Positions 18,809 to 28,149 of a stretch of DNA of 64,000 nucleotides are shown piece after piece. The translations under genes and the position numbers were made by a program. The stretch comes from JAAUTG01 sp964458705 (GTDB taxonomy: Bacteria > Bacteroidota > Bacteroidia > Chitinophagales > Saprospiraceae). The notes beneath the pieces were generated by a model, which saw nothing but the letters and a program-made list of their open reading frames with translations, did not search any database and had not been told where the DNA came from. Where the stretch lies: NCBI GenBank assembly GCA_964458705.1, contig CAYWKD010000016.1:1-64000 (forward strand), written 5' to 3'. Numbering within the stretch: position 1 is the stretch's first letter; each line of letters opens with the position of its first letter.

Positions 18809-21800
18809 ATGATGATTCCTTTAAGATTCTACACGGTAGTATCCTTGTTGTTGGGAATAGTTACTTTTTCTAATCTAGCAGCACAGTCTGAGGACTGTAT
18901 CTTACGAAATGGCGACCTTGTTGTTACCAATACTAATGATAGTGGCAGTGGGTCGCTTAGAGCAGCCATTGCATGTGCCAATTCCATAGCTGGTTCTAAT
19001 CGAATTATTTTTGATATTAATGGAACAGGGCAACAAGTTATTTTTGTTGGACAAACAACGGGAGAGCCACTACCTCCACTAAGTGATGAAGGGACAATTA
19101 TTGACGGAACTACGCAGTCAGGTTCATCAGTTGAACCAAGAATTGTCTTAGATGGTAGAGCTACACAGTGGGACTTGCCTGTAAATGGGCTATTCATCTT
19201 AGCGAACAATTGTGAAGTGTTGGGCTTAGAAATTCGCTACTTCCCAGATGACGGAATCGATATTTTTGGAGCGGATAATGTAAAAATTGGCAGACCAAGA
19301 AGAGGAAATGTCGTTTATGGTTGCGGAGAGGAAAGGGACTATTACGATGAAGCTAGTCCGAGAGGTCCATGGGAAGGATGTGGAATTGTGCTGAGAAATG
19401 GGGCTAATTTTTGTCAGATTCAATCCAATTTAATTGGAACAGATAAAGATTTTACTTCAACCTTTCCCAACGAGTACGCAGGCATTTTAATCAGAACAAA
19501 TTCTTCAAACAACGTCATAGGAGGCAGTGGTGATGATGTTTATAATGTAATTGCATTCAACCAAGTGGGCGTACAAATTGATGGTTCTACCTCTTGTGCC
19601 ATGTTTGGCAATTCAATGTTGTGTAATAAAAACGATGCTATTCGTTTTAGAAACGGAGGTAATCAAAATAAACCTGCACCAATTATTACAACAGCTTCAA
19701 CGGAAGTTATTAGAGGTACAGCAATTCCGGGTGATTTTGTAGAGATATTTGTGAATAAATCCTCAGAATGTAGCGATACCCCTTGCCAAGGTCGTGTGTT
19801 CGTAACACGTCTTGTAGCTAGACCAGATAGCAGTTGGAGTTTTACCACAAGTGGCATCAATTTTAACGATTTTGATATTGTAACCGCTACGGCTACGGAT
19901 GCAGCAGGAAACACCTCAGATTTTGCTAATTGCCGATCACTCAATACTATCGAAAATACCTGTGCTGAAGCTAACGGCACAATCTGGGTTACGAACACAA
20001 ATGATGACGGTGATGGATCACTTAGAGCAGCCATTGAGTGCGCCAATAGTATCGCTGGACAGAATACCATTAAATTTAATATTTCGGGTACAGGACGAAA
20101 AGTAATTTATGTAAGTTCAACAACTGGACAACCGCTACCAGCATTGATAGATGATAATACCATCCTTGACGCTTCTACCCAAACCGGATTTGGTCAAAAT
20201 GGTAACTACGAGCCCCTGATCGTACTAGACGGTTCAGCGGCAGACTGGGATATTCCTTACAACGCTATATGGATAAGAGGAAACAATTGTGAAGTTTATG
20301 CCTTAGAGGTTAGAAATTTTCCTGATGATGGCATTGATGTAAGTGCTGCCAATGGTGTTGTCATTGGTGCGCCAAACAAAGGAAACGTTATTTACAACTG
20401 CGGTATTGACCAAGATATATTCCCAAATGTAAATCCTAGCGGACCTTGGGAAGGTTGTGGCATCATTCTCAAAAATGGCTCTAGCAACTGCAAAGTATCT
20501 AGCAACATTATAGGCACTAACTACAATAAGACCATAGAAATTGGCAACGAAAACTGCGGCATTGCAGTAAGCAACAGAGAGCGCAATCATACAATTGGAG
20601 GCAACAATTTAGAAGAGGGCAATTACATAGCACACAACCCAATGGGCATTGAATTACGCACCGGTGCCAGCCAAATCACTATGCTCAAAAATACATTTAA
20701 CTGTAATGATACGATTGCCATTGTGCTTCGCGGAACAGCTAATGCAAATAAACAAGCTCCTGTAATTAATCAAGTTGCAGCAGTAGGAAGTTCAAAGCTG
20801 TTGGGCGGAACAGCTACGCCCAACGACCAAATTGAATTATATCTTTCTAGCAGCGCATTTTGCCCAAACAAACCTTGTCAAGGACAAATATATCTGGGAA
20901 GTGTCCAAGCCAACTCCAGCGGAGAATGGATATTTAGCGCTACTGCTACAAACATCCCTGCCGATGCTGTTATTACGGCTACTGCTACCGATGTTAGTGG
21001 AAATACCTCTGCATTTGCTAGTTGCTACACGAATCAACTTGCAAGTTGCGATGAATTCAGAGCGACTATCGCCAGTCGTAGAAATGAAACTTGTGATAGT
21101 GACAATGGTACATTTTCAGTTGCCGTAGAAGGTGGAACCGCTCCTTACATTTATAATATTGGAAATGGAACAACACTAAGCCCTGATTTTACAAACTTAG
21201 ATAGTGGCACTTACTCGGTAACGATTACAGATGCCAATGGCTGTATTGCCACTCAGGCTACTGCCATCAATAGTCTAGCTCCACCAACCATTTTTGTTGT
21301 AGATACTAGTTCTGCTACTTGTGGTCAGCCAACAGGTGCATTTACGATTCTTGCTTTTGGTGGTGTCCCACCTTTTCAGTTTGACATAGGTAATGGTTTT
21401 ACGGACAATAACCGTTTTGAGCAACTAGCATCGGGAACTTACGAGCTTACGCTTTCCGATGCTACTGGCTGCCAAACAATTGAGACCATAGAGATCAGTG
21501 AATTAGCATCCATTGAATTGAGCATAATGACCCTAGAAGATGCTAGCTGCGGAGAAAATAATGGCGTAGCAGTCGGCAAAATAAGTGGAGGTATTGAGCC
21601 TATTGTTTATGATTTAGGTCCTCTATCTTCTAGCACTTCGCGTTTTGAAAATTTAGCTCCTGGAACTTATACTATGATTGCTAGAGATGCCAACGGCTGT
21701 AGAGCATCCCATAGTTTCACCATTGATGCCACACCTCCTTTGTCTTTAAGCGTCTCTGATGTTGAAGATGCAGATTGTAGTCAGGCAAGTGGGCAGATTA

Positions 21801-24800
21801 TAGTTACAGCCACTGGTGGAACACCTCCTATTTTATACAATTATGGTAATGGACTAACCGCTAATCCTATCTTTTCTAACTTAAATCCCGGCACTTATCT
21901 CATCACAGCTACGGATGCTAATGGCTGCGAAGCTGTTCAGTCAGCGAGAATAACTTCAATGGGCAACCTTAGTGTAACGCTAACTTCCCAAATAGATGCT
22001 AGCTGTGGAGAAAATAATGGTTCATTCACTGTTGAAGTTGTCTCAGGAGAAGCACCATTCACTTTCGATATTGGACAAGGAGTATCTAGTACGACCACAT
22101 TTACTGATTTAGCAGTAGGAGATTATGTACTGACTATAACGGATGCCTCTGGTTGTACAACAACACAGGAGGTCTATATTGATGAAATTCCGCCACTTGG
22201 ATTGGAAGTAGTTAATGTTATTAATGCCAATTGTGCAACAGGTGGAGGAGCATTCAACGTTTTTGCCTCAGGCGGTACACTGCCAATTAACTATTCTATT
22301 GGTGAAGGCGAAACTTCTAACCCTTTCTTTGGAGGCTTGCCTGCTGGAAATTATACTATCACAGCCACAGATGCAAGCGGTTGTCAAGCTACCCGAACAA
22401 TAGAAATTGGTTTGATTGGGTCTTTAGAACTTGCACCCGTTGAAATAACTAATGCTACTTGTGGCTTATCGAACGGAGCTGTATTTATCGAACCTACTTC
22501 TGGTCAACCGCCTTATCAATACAAAATCAGCGGAGAGGCTTCCAATTCTAATATCATTGACGGATTGGCAGCAGGCACTTACGAAATTAGCGTAACCGAT
22601 GCAGTTGGCTGCTCAGCTACTCAACAAATCATCATAGAAGAAGATGGTACAACACTGGAAGCAAACACAAATATCATTAACATAGCAGAATGTGGACAAT
22701 CAAATGGTAGCTTTAATGTAGAAGTAGAAGGAGGCACTGCACCTTATACTTATGCCATAAACAACGACGAACAAGACCACTCAACATTTGATAACTTAAG
22801 TGGCGGGACTTACGAAGTCATCATAGAAGATGCAAACAATTGTGAAATTATAGAAACAGTCGTATTGGAGGAAACTCCACCAATTACCACCGAAATAGCT
22901 GCTCAGAGCAACACGAGCTGTGGATTAGATAATGGACAATTCTCAATTGCTGCTCTCACAGGTACAGCACCTTATACTTTTACAATCGGCAATGAAAATT
23001 TTGAGAGTGGTGATTTTACTGATGTAGAAGCAGGTGTTTATGAAGTTGTCATTACAGATGCTAATGGCTGTGCAACGGTTGAAGTAGTTACCATCGAAGA
23101 AGGAGGAACAACGCTAAGTGCAGTTACCACAATCAATAACATTGCAACCTGCGGTCAATCGAATGGTCAATTTGAAATAGAGCCTACTGGTGGACTTTTA
23201 CCTTATATTTATTCTATCGGTAACGGTGAGCAAGATAGCCCAATTTTTGATGATTTAAGCGGTGGAACTTACATTTACACCCTCACCGATGCCAATGGTT
23301 GTGAATTTATCAACGAAATTGTTATCAAGGAAACGCCACCAATCACCGTTAGTATTGCCAATAAAACAGATGCCAAATGTGGTGAAGATAATGGTCAATT
23401 TGACGTAGTGGTAACGAGTGGAACGCCGCCGTACAGTTACAATATTGGAGATGGCATTATCACAAACCCTAGTTTTGTCAATTTGGCAAGTGGACGCTAT
23501 GCTGTAACGGTTACAGATGCCAATTTTTGTACCACAACCGAAATTATTGCGATAGACGAATCCCTGCCTCTTTCCGTTCGCATTGACGACAGAGTAGTAG
23601 CTAAATGTGGTGCAGCCAATGGGGCATTCACAGTGACCACAACAGGTGGAACGCCACCGTATAGCTATAATATTGGAAATGGTGAAACGACCAATGCTCT
23701 ATTCGATGATCTTGCAGGAGGGGCATATTCACTAGTCGTTACAGATAGTCAAGGTTGCAAAACAACTACCAATGTAGTAATTGAGCAGACTAATACCCTT
23801 TCAGCTAGTATTATCAATCAGACGGCTGCTAATTGCGGACAAAATAATGCAATAATTGAAATTAAAGTAGAAGGAGGACAAGCACCTTACCAATATACGA
23901 TTAGTAACCAAACTTTTGATGAGTCAACTATTGAGGGACTGGGAGCAGGGCGTTACACCGTCATTGTTTCAGATGCTTTTGACTGTACAGCGAACTTAGA
24001 AGTAAGCATTGAAGAAAATTCTACTATTGAAGCCAATGCGGTGGCTATTCAAACTGATTTTTGTGGCGAAGGTGATGGTGCTTTTACTATTAACGCTTCT
24101 GGTGGTACTGCCCCTTATGTTTTTACTTGGAGCAATGGTACAGATGAAGATGGCGTTTTTACTGATGTGGCGGCTGGTGAATACGATATTACAACTACCG
24201 ATGCTAATGGTTGTCAAGCTATTGTGAACGTAGTTATTGAGAAAAATACCGATTTAGCCATTTCACTACTCAATCAACAAGCTCCAACTTGCGGTGAAGC
24301 AAATGGTATTATTACCGTATCCGCAAGTGGTGGTACTGCTCCTTACTCTTTTGACATAGGCAATGGTATTTCTACAAGTTCTACCTTTAGTAACTTGACA
24401 GCAAATGAGTACCCTATCAAAGTAATTGATGGCAATGGCTGTATCGCTAGTCTCACTGTAAACTTGGAAAGTGCAGTTGCTCCACTAAGCGTAAGTACTG
24501 TGAATCAATTAGAGGTAAGTTGCAGATTGAATAATGGAAGTTTTGAATTAGAAGTAGAAGGTGGTACTGCGCCGTACACTTATGATATTGGTAATGGCGA
24601 GACCACTACATCCGTTTTTACAGCACTTGAAGTAGGTACTTATGTTGTAACTATCATGGATAACGCTGGCTGTGAAGCATTCGAAGATGTTACTATCGGA
24701 AGTGTGGAAACACTGCAAGTTACCATTGAAAACCTTGAAAATGCAAGTTGTGAACAAACCAATGGGCAGTTTACAGTCATGCCTAGTGGGGGAACTCCGC

Positions 24801-26836
24801 CGTATCAATTTGACATCGGAGCAGGAATGACCAATGATGCTACTTTTACAGAATTAGCAGAAGGCACCTACAGTGTTACAGTAACCGATGCACGCAACTG
24901 CGAAGAAGTCCATGTGGCTACCGTAGGTCAAGATGAGCCAATTCGCACCAGTATTGTCAATCGTGTAGAGGCTAACTGCGGTATTTCTGAAGGAGCATTC
25001 ACTGTGATCGTCTTTGGTGGTGCAGCACCTTATCAGTACAATATTGGTAATGGGATAACAAACAACAACCGATTCGAGAATCTTGAGCGTGGAAATTATA
25101 ATTTGACCATCACTGATGACAAAGGTTGCGAATTGATGACTACAATACAAGTGGCTGGCTCAGAAGCTCCAACCGCAACGATAAGGAATGTAAAACCTAC
25201 CGATTGCGGTGAAGCAAATGGTGCATTCACGGTGGAAGCAAGCGGAGGCACTGCGCCTTACACTTTTAATATTGGCGATGGAGCAGTCGTGGCATCAAAT
25301 TTCCAAAACCTGAGAGGAGGTGATTACACTGTCTCTGTTACAGATGCCAACGGATGTTCTAGTACAGTAAGTACCACTATTGAAGTAGAAGAAGGTGCTG
25401 CACCGAGTGCCAGCTTCCTAATGGAAACAGTCAATTTTATCGTAGAACTTGTTAATGATTCTGAAAATGCAGTTGAAATGTCTTGGGACTTGGGGGATGG
25501 TACGATGTATAATGGAACTAATGTCATTCACGAATATGCGAGTGCAGGTACTTACAATATATGTTTAACAGTCTCCAACGAATGCGGGGAAGACACTTAT
25601 TGTGAGTCTATTACACTTGAAGCAACCCAAAGTGTGGCTAGCCTCACAGGATGGATACAAACAGAGTTAGAGCAACCTATTTCAGCAGTAAATGTAACCT
25701 GCACTAGCACTGATCCAAGTTTGACTAATGATGTAGGGACGTATAATTTTGCAGCACTTCCAACAGGAGAAACTTACAAAATTGTGCCAGAGAAACGCCA
25801 AAATATTTTGAATGGTGTAAGTACTTACGATCTGTTCTTAATCAATAATCACATACTCACCACTCAACCACTTGATTCTCCTTACAAGATCATAGCAGCA
25901 GACGTAGATAAATCGGGTGCTGTTACCACTTTTGATGTGCTAATTTTGAGGAAATTACTGCTCGGTGTTGAATCAGAATTACCTACGGGACAGACCTCTT
26001 GGCGATTCGTGCCAGCCGACTATGAGTTTCCTGACCCCAAACGTCCTCTAAGTAACGACTTCCCTGAATACATCGAAGTAGAAGCACTCAATCAAAGTAT
26101 TGATAATGCTAATTTTATTGGGATAAAAATTGGAGATGTCAATAACAATGTCATGCTTAATCAATCTGAGAGTATAGAGCAGCGCAGCATGGCAACACTT
26201 GCATTGGATGCCATTTTTGACCTACAAAAGAATGAATATAAGATCGAAGTGCCAATTAATGTGACGAGTCTTCAGTTTACGCTAGCTGTTGATCCAACAC
26301 AGGCAGTCATTTCGGATTTGTCATTAGGAGATATAGAAGGCTTATCCTTAGCTAATTTTGGCTTAAACCGAATTGAACAAGGTCTTGTAACAGTGAGCTG
26401 GCATCGTGGAAATCAAAAGAATAGAAGTAACCACCTGATGACACTTCAACTAAAGTCAACGAAAGCAATCAACTTTAATACTGCTATTCGCCTAACTTCT
26501 GAGGTTACTAAAGCAGAAGCGGTCAGGGATGATAAGAATATTTACCGTCCTGTTTTTAACGTAGTTTCTAAATCTGAACAGTTGACACTTTATCCTAATA
26601 CGCCCAATCCATTTAAAGAAAGGACGCTTATTCAGTTTTATTTACCCAATGATGATTTTGTTACGGTAGAATTGATGAACGAATCAGGCAGACTACTGAA
26701 AGTGATAAATCAGCCTATGCGAGCTGGCAAGCAGTCACTACTTATCAATAGTAATAATCTTCCGGCGGGATTGATTTACTATCGCCTCTCGACCAGTCGT
26801 GAAAGTATAGTCGGAAAGATGCTCCTGATAGAGTGA
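18809..26836 (+). CDS. Giant secreted protein: duplicated beta-helix, 19 SprB-like repeats, PKD, dockerin-like and T9SS domains
   Basis: The 2675-residue protein starts with a signal peptide (ending NLAAQ). Two parallel beta-helix modules follow (about 28-384 and 385-745), each opening with VTNTND, G.GSLRAAI and CANSIAG and containing NCEV and GIDI rungs. Then come 19 repeats of about 76 residues (746-2190), a PKD domain (about 2200-2275, WDLGDGT ... YASAGTYNICLTV), a carboxypeptidase-regulatory-like segment, a dockerin-type calcium loop near 2360 (ADVDKSGAVTTFDVLILRK), a beta-sandwich, and a T9SS type A sorting domain from about 2590 (LYPNTPNPF). It should be secreted by Sec and the type IX system. 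Beta-helix plus repeats suggests a polysaccharide-binding or adhesive stalk. No catalytic residues could be assigned. Confidence 0.92.
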   Translation: MMIPLRFYTVVSLLLGIVTFSNLAAQSEDCILRNGDLVVTNTNDSGSGSLRAAIACANSIAGSNRIIFDINGTGQQVIFVGQTTGEPLPPLSDEGTIIDGTTQSGSSVEPRIVLDGRATQWDLPVNGLFILANNCEVLGLEIRYFPDDGIDIFGADNVKIGRPRRGNVVYGCGEERDYYDEASPRGPWEGCGIVLRNGANFCQIQSNLIGTDKDFTSTFPNEYAGILIRTNSSNNVIGGSGDDVYNVIAFNQVGVQIDGSTSCAMFGNSMLCNKNDAIRFRNGGNQNKPAPIITTASTEVIRGTAIPGDFVEIFVNKSSECSDTPCQGRVFVTRLVARPDSSWSFTTSGINFNDFDIVTATATDAAGNTSDFANCRSLNTIENTCAEANGTIWVTNTNDDGDGSLRAAIECANSIAGQNTIKFNISGTGRKVIYVSSTTGQPLPALIDDNTILDASTQTGFGQNGNYEPLIVLDGSAADWDIPYNAIWIRGNNCEVYALEVRNFPDDGIDVSAANGVVIGAPNKGNVIYNCGIDQDIFPNVNPSGPWEGCGIILKNGSSNCKVSSNIIGTNYNKTIEIGNENCGIAVSNRERNHTIGGNNLEEGNYIAHNPMGIELRTGASQITMLKNTFNCNDTIAIVLRGTANANKQAPVINQVAAVGSSKLLGGTATPNDQIELYLSSSAFCPNKPCQGQIYLGSVQANSSGEWIFSATATNIPADAVITATATDVSGNTSAFASCYTNQLASCDEFRATIASRRNETCDSDNGTFSVAVEGGTAPYIYNIGNGTTLSPDFTNLDSGTYSVTITDANGCIATQATAINSLAPPTIFVVDTSSATCGQPTGAFTILAFGGVPPFQFDIGNGFTDNNRFEQLASGTYELTLSDATGCQTIETIEISELASIELSIMTLEDASCGENNGVAVGKISGGIEPIVYDLGPLSSSTSRFENLAPGTYTMIARDANGCRASHSFTIDATPPLSLSVSDVEDADCSQASGQIIVTATGGTPPILYNYGNGLTANPIFSNLNPGTYLITATDANGCEAVQSARITSMGNLSVTLTSQIDASCGENNGSFTVEVVSGEAPFTFDIGQGVSSTTTFTDLAVGDYVLTITDASGCTTTQEVYIDEIPPLGLEVVNVINANCATGGGAFNVFASGGTLPINYSIGEGETSNPFFGGLPAGNYTITATDASGCQATRTIEIGLIGSLELAPVEITNATCGLSNGAVFIEPTSGQPPYQYKISGEASNSNIIDGLAAGTYEISVTDAVGCSATQQIIIEEDGTTLEANTNIINIAECGQSNGSFNVEVEGGTAPYTYAINNDEQDHSTFDNLSGGTYEVIIEDANNCEIIETVVLEETPPITTEIAAQSNTSCGLDNGQFSIAALTGTAPYTFTIGNENFESGDFTDVEAGVYEVVITDANGCATVEVVTIEEGGTTLSAVTTINNIATCGQSNGQFEIEPTGGLLPYIYSIGNGEQDSPIFDDLSGGTYIYTLTDANGCEFINEIVIKETPPITVSIANKTDAKCGEDNGQFDVVVTSGTPPYSYNIGDGIITNPSFVNLASGRYAVTVTDANFCTTTEIIAIDESLPLSVRIDDRVVAKCGAANGAFTVTTTGGTPPYSYNIGNGETTNALFDDLAGGAYSLVVTDSQGCKTTTNVVIEQTNTLSASIINQTAANCGQNNAIIEIKVEGGQAPYQYTISNQTFDESTIEGLGAGRYTVIVSDAFDCTANLEVSIEENSTIEANAVAIQTDFCGEGDGAFTINASGGTAPYVFTWSNGTDEDGVFTDVAAGEYDITTTDANGCQAIVNVVIEKNTDLAISLLNQQAPTCGEANGIITVSASGGTAPYSFDIGNGISTSSTFSNLTANEYPIKVIDGNGCIASLTVNLESAVAPLSVSTVNQLEVSCRLNNGSFELEVEGGTAPYTYDIGNGETTTSVFTALEVGTYVVTIMDNAGCEAFEDVTIGSVETLQVTIENLENASCEQTNGQFTVMPSGGTPPYQFDIGAGMTNDATFTELAEGTYSVTVTDARNCEEVHVATVGQDEPIRTSIVNRVEANCGISEGAFTVIVFGGAAPYQYNIGNGITNNNRFENLERGNYNLTITDDKGCELMTTIQVAGSEAPTATIRNVKPTDCGEANGAFTVEASGGTAPYTFNIGDGAVVASNFQNLRGGDYTVSVTDANGCSSTVSTTIEVEEGAAPSASFLMETVNFIVELVNDSENAVEMSWDLGDGTMYNGTNVIHEYASAGTYNICLTVSNECGEDTYCESITLEATQSVASLTGWIQTELEQPISAVNVTCTSTDPSLTNDVGTYNFAALPTGETYKIVPEKRQNILNGVSTYDLFLINNHILTTQPLDSPYKIIAADVDKSGAVTTFDVLILRKLLLGVESELPTGQTSWRFVPADYEFPDPKRPLSNDFPEYIEVEALNQSIDNANFIGIKIGDVNNNVMLNQSESIEQRSMATLALDAIFDLQKNEYKIEVPINVTSLQFTLAVDPTQAVISDLSLGDIEGLSLANFGLNRIEQGLVTVSWHRGNQKNRSNHLMTLQLKSTKAINFNTAIRLTSEVTKAEAVRDDKNIYRPVFNVVSKSEQLTLYPNTPNPFKERTLIQFYLPNDDFVTVELMNESGRLLKVINQPMRAGKQSLLINSNNLPAGLIYYRLSTSRESIVGKMLLIE
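18890..21040 (+). repeat. Tandem duplication of a beta-helix module
   Basis: Two copies of about 1080 bp are joined head to tail. They share VTNTND, SLRAAI, CANSIAG, a TTG(E/Q)PLP turn, GPWEGCGI and NCEV motifs in the same order. Each ends with a small beta domain containing TATATD(A/V)(A/S)GNTS(D/A)FA, seen in part in both copies. The copies have diverged at DNA level, so the duplication is not recent. Confidence 0.85.
21045..25385 (+). repeat. 19 SprB-like repeats of about 76 residues, IGNG subtype
   Basis: Each unit runs: CG..NG.F.V, GGTAPY.Y, (D/N)IGNG, F..L..GTY.VT.TDANGC. The subtype differs from the neighbouring adhesin because NG replaces DG in the first motif and IGNG replaces the Trp-containing strand. 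Only unit 14 has the Trp form (TWSNG). Units 8-9 and 10-11 form a two-unit super-repeat. Confidence 0.88.
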
Positions 26837-26935
26837 TTTAAACAAGGATATTCAAAGCCTATAAACTTATAGATGCACTAGATTTTGGGGCAACTCGGGA
26901 GGTAAATTATAAAGGTTGATTAAGGTTGAATTGAT

Positions 26936-27628
26936 CTAGTGGCACATCACAGGATCATTTAATGCTTCCCAAAAGCGAAGTTCCGTAGGAAATTCAATTG
27001 CAAAGCCTCGAAAGATAAGAACAACTGCTGCTACCAACATAGCAAAAGAAGCAACATGCTGTAAAGAGCGTTTAATTTTGGAGGTTATGGTATTTTTTAA
27101 GAAGAATACTCCAACCATTAACGGCATTGTACCTAAGCCAAATAATAACATAAATAATGTGCCCTGTAGTGCATTTCCTGTAGTAATGGCTCCTGCTAAA
27201 GCTAGATAAACCAAACCACAAGGCAGCAGACCATTCAACATGCCTAAAGTCAGATGTCCATTGGGACGATTGATGTGGCGAGCAAATTGTTGCTTTAAGA
27301 ACTGAGCATATTTAGAAACAATAGGAATCTGTAAAAAGCGTGTTTCTAGGTTAATTTTGAAAATGACAACTAATAAAACTAAAATGCCTAAAAAAATAGA
27401 AAAGCCTTTTTGAATGCCTGCCATAAAAAGTCCCTTGCCTAACAAGCCAAACAGTAGACCTAGTAGAGCGTAAGTAAGAACACGCCCTAAGTTGTACTGT
27501 ATAGCAGAAAAAGCCATCTGCCACTTTTCCTGTCTGCTAAGAGGTAAGGCTAGCACTAACGGCCCGCACATACCTAAGCAGTGCGTGCTTCCCACTATTC
27601 CAATTGTTAAAGCTGTCCAGTAAATCAT
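26936..27628 (-). CDS. TauE/SafE-family (DsbD/CcoH-like) membrane protein of the cbb3 cluster
   Basis: The protein has about 230 residues and six hydrophobic segments. It begins with a helix carrying the paired GSTHCLGMCGP motif typical of the small membrane proteins found in cbb3 oxidase clusters and often annotated as sulfite exporter TauE/SafE. Family members probably move copper or reducing equivalents across the inner membrane for oxidase assembly. A second motif, NGLLPCGLVYLALAGA, is in the fourth segment region. I chose the ATG at 27628, one base after the fixH stop, over the in-frame TTG at 27640, because family members begin right at this helix. It is the last gene of the cbb3 cluster. 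Confidence 0.85.
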   Translation of the reverse strand: MIYWTALTIGIVGSTHCLGMCGPLVLALPLSRQEKWQMAFSAIQYNLGRVLTYALLGLLFGLLGKGLFMAGIQKGFSIFLGILVLLVVIFKINLETRFLQIPIVSKYAQFLKQQFARHINRPNGHLTLGMLNGLLPCGLVYLALAGAITTGNALQGTLFMLLFGLGTMPLMVGVFFLKNTITSKIKRSLQHVASFAMLVAAVVLIFRGFAIEFPTELRFWEALNDPVMCH

Positions 27629-27629
27629 A

Positions 27630-28064
27630 TTACAAAACAATTGTTTCTTCGCTATAATAATCTTTGCCCTCTAATGACCAATTAATTTTTACTTTCCAAA
27701 GCCCACTGGTCAATCCAGCGATGGGGACGACTTGTTTACCTTGCTCATTCGTACCTATTGCAATTTTAAAATCTTTCGACTCATCGGAGGGTCTAAAAAA
27801 GTGTACTTCTCCTGAGATGCTAGCATTTCGCTCAGGAAACTGAAGATTGACTAACTGACGGTCATCATTAATATTCACTGCTACTTCGGCATTTACTGCA
27901 TTAGCTAGTTTGTTATAATGCTGTTGATATTTTAAGTCTTCCTCGTAATAATTATCAATTACTAAACTGTTATTATGCGTCGTTGAGCGAATTACTGCAA
28001 ATACTAGTATGGCTACAAAAGTGCCATAAAATAAAGCAATCCCAGTTCCCCAGTTAAATTTCAT
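27630..28064 (-). CDS. fixH: FixH-family cbb3 oxidase assembly protein
   Basis: The 144-residue protein has one N-terminal membrane helix (about 6-27) and a periplasmic beta domain. It shows the FixH pattern: WGTGIALFYGTFVAILVFAV, then NYYEEDLKYQQHYNKL, then a sheet ending LTSGLWKVKINWSLEGKDYY. FixH/CcoH is needed for cbb3 assembly, probably with copper insertion. It sits between ccoG and the TauE/SafE-like gene, about 85 bp after ccoG and touching the next gene. No CcoI copper ATPase gene is in the cluster. Confidence 0.88.
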   Translation of the reverse strand: MKFNWGTGIALFYGTFVAILVFAVIRSTTHNNSLVIDNYYEEDLKYQQHYNKLANAVNAEVAVNINDDRQLVNLQFPERNASISGEVHFFRPSDESKDFKIAIGTNEQGKQVVPIAGLTSGLWKVKINWSLEGKDYYSEETIVL

Positions 28065-28149
28065 CTTTTTTATTTTGGAAGACAGAAAAGTACTTACGTC
28101 ATTGTCAGATCACTTTTACTGTCAAATTTTAAAACATTTATCATCTAGC

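Noticed and set aside
21045..25385. Regular repeats considered as a CRISPR-like array
   Set aside because: The period is about 228 bp, the units are diverged and in one coding frame; they are protein repeats.
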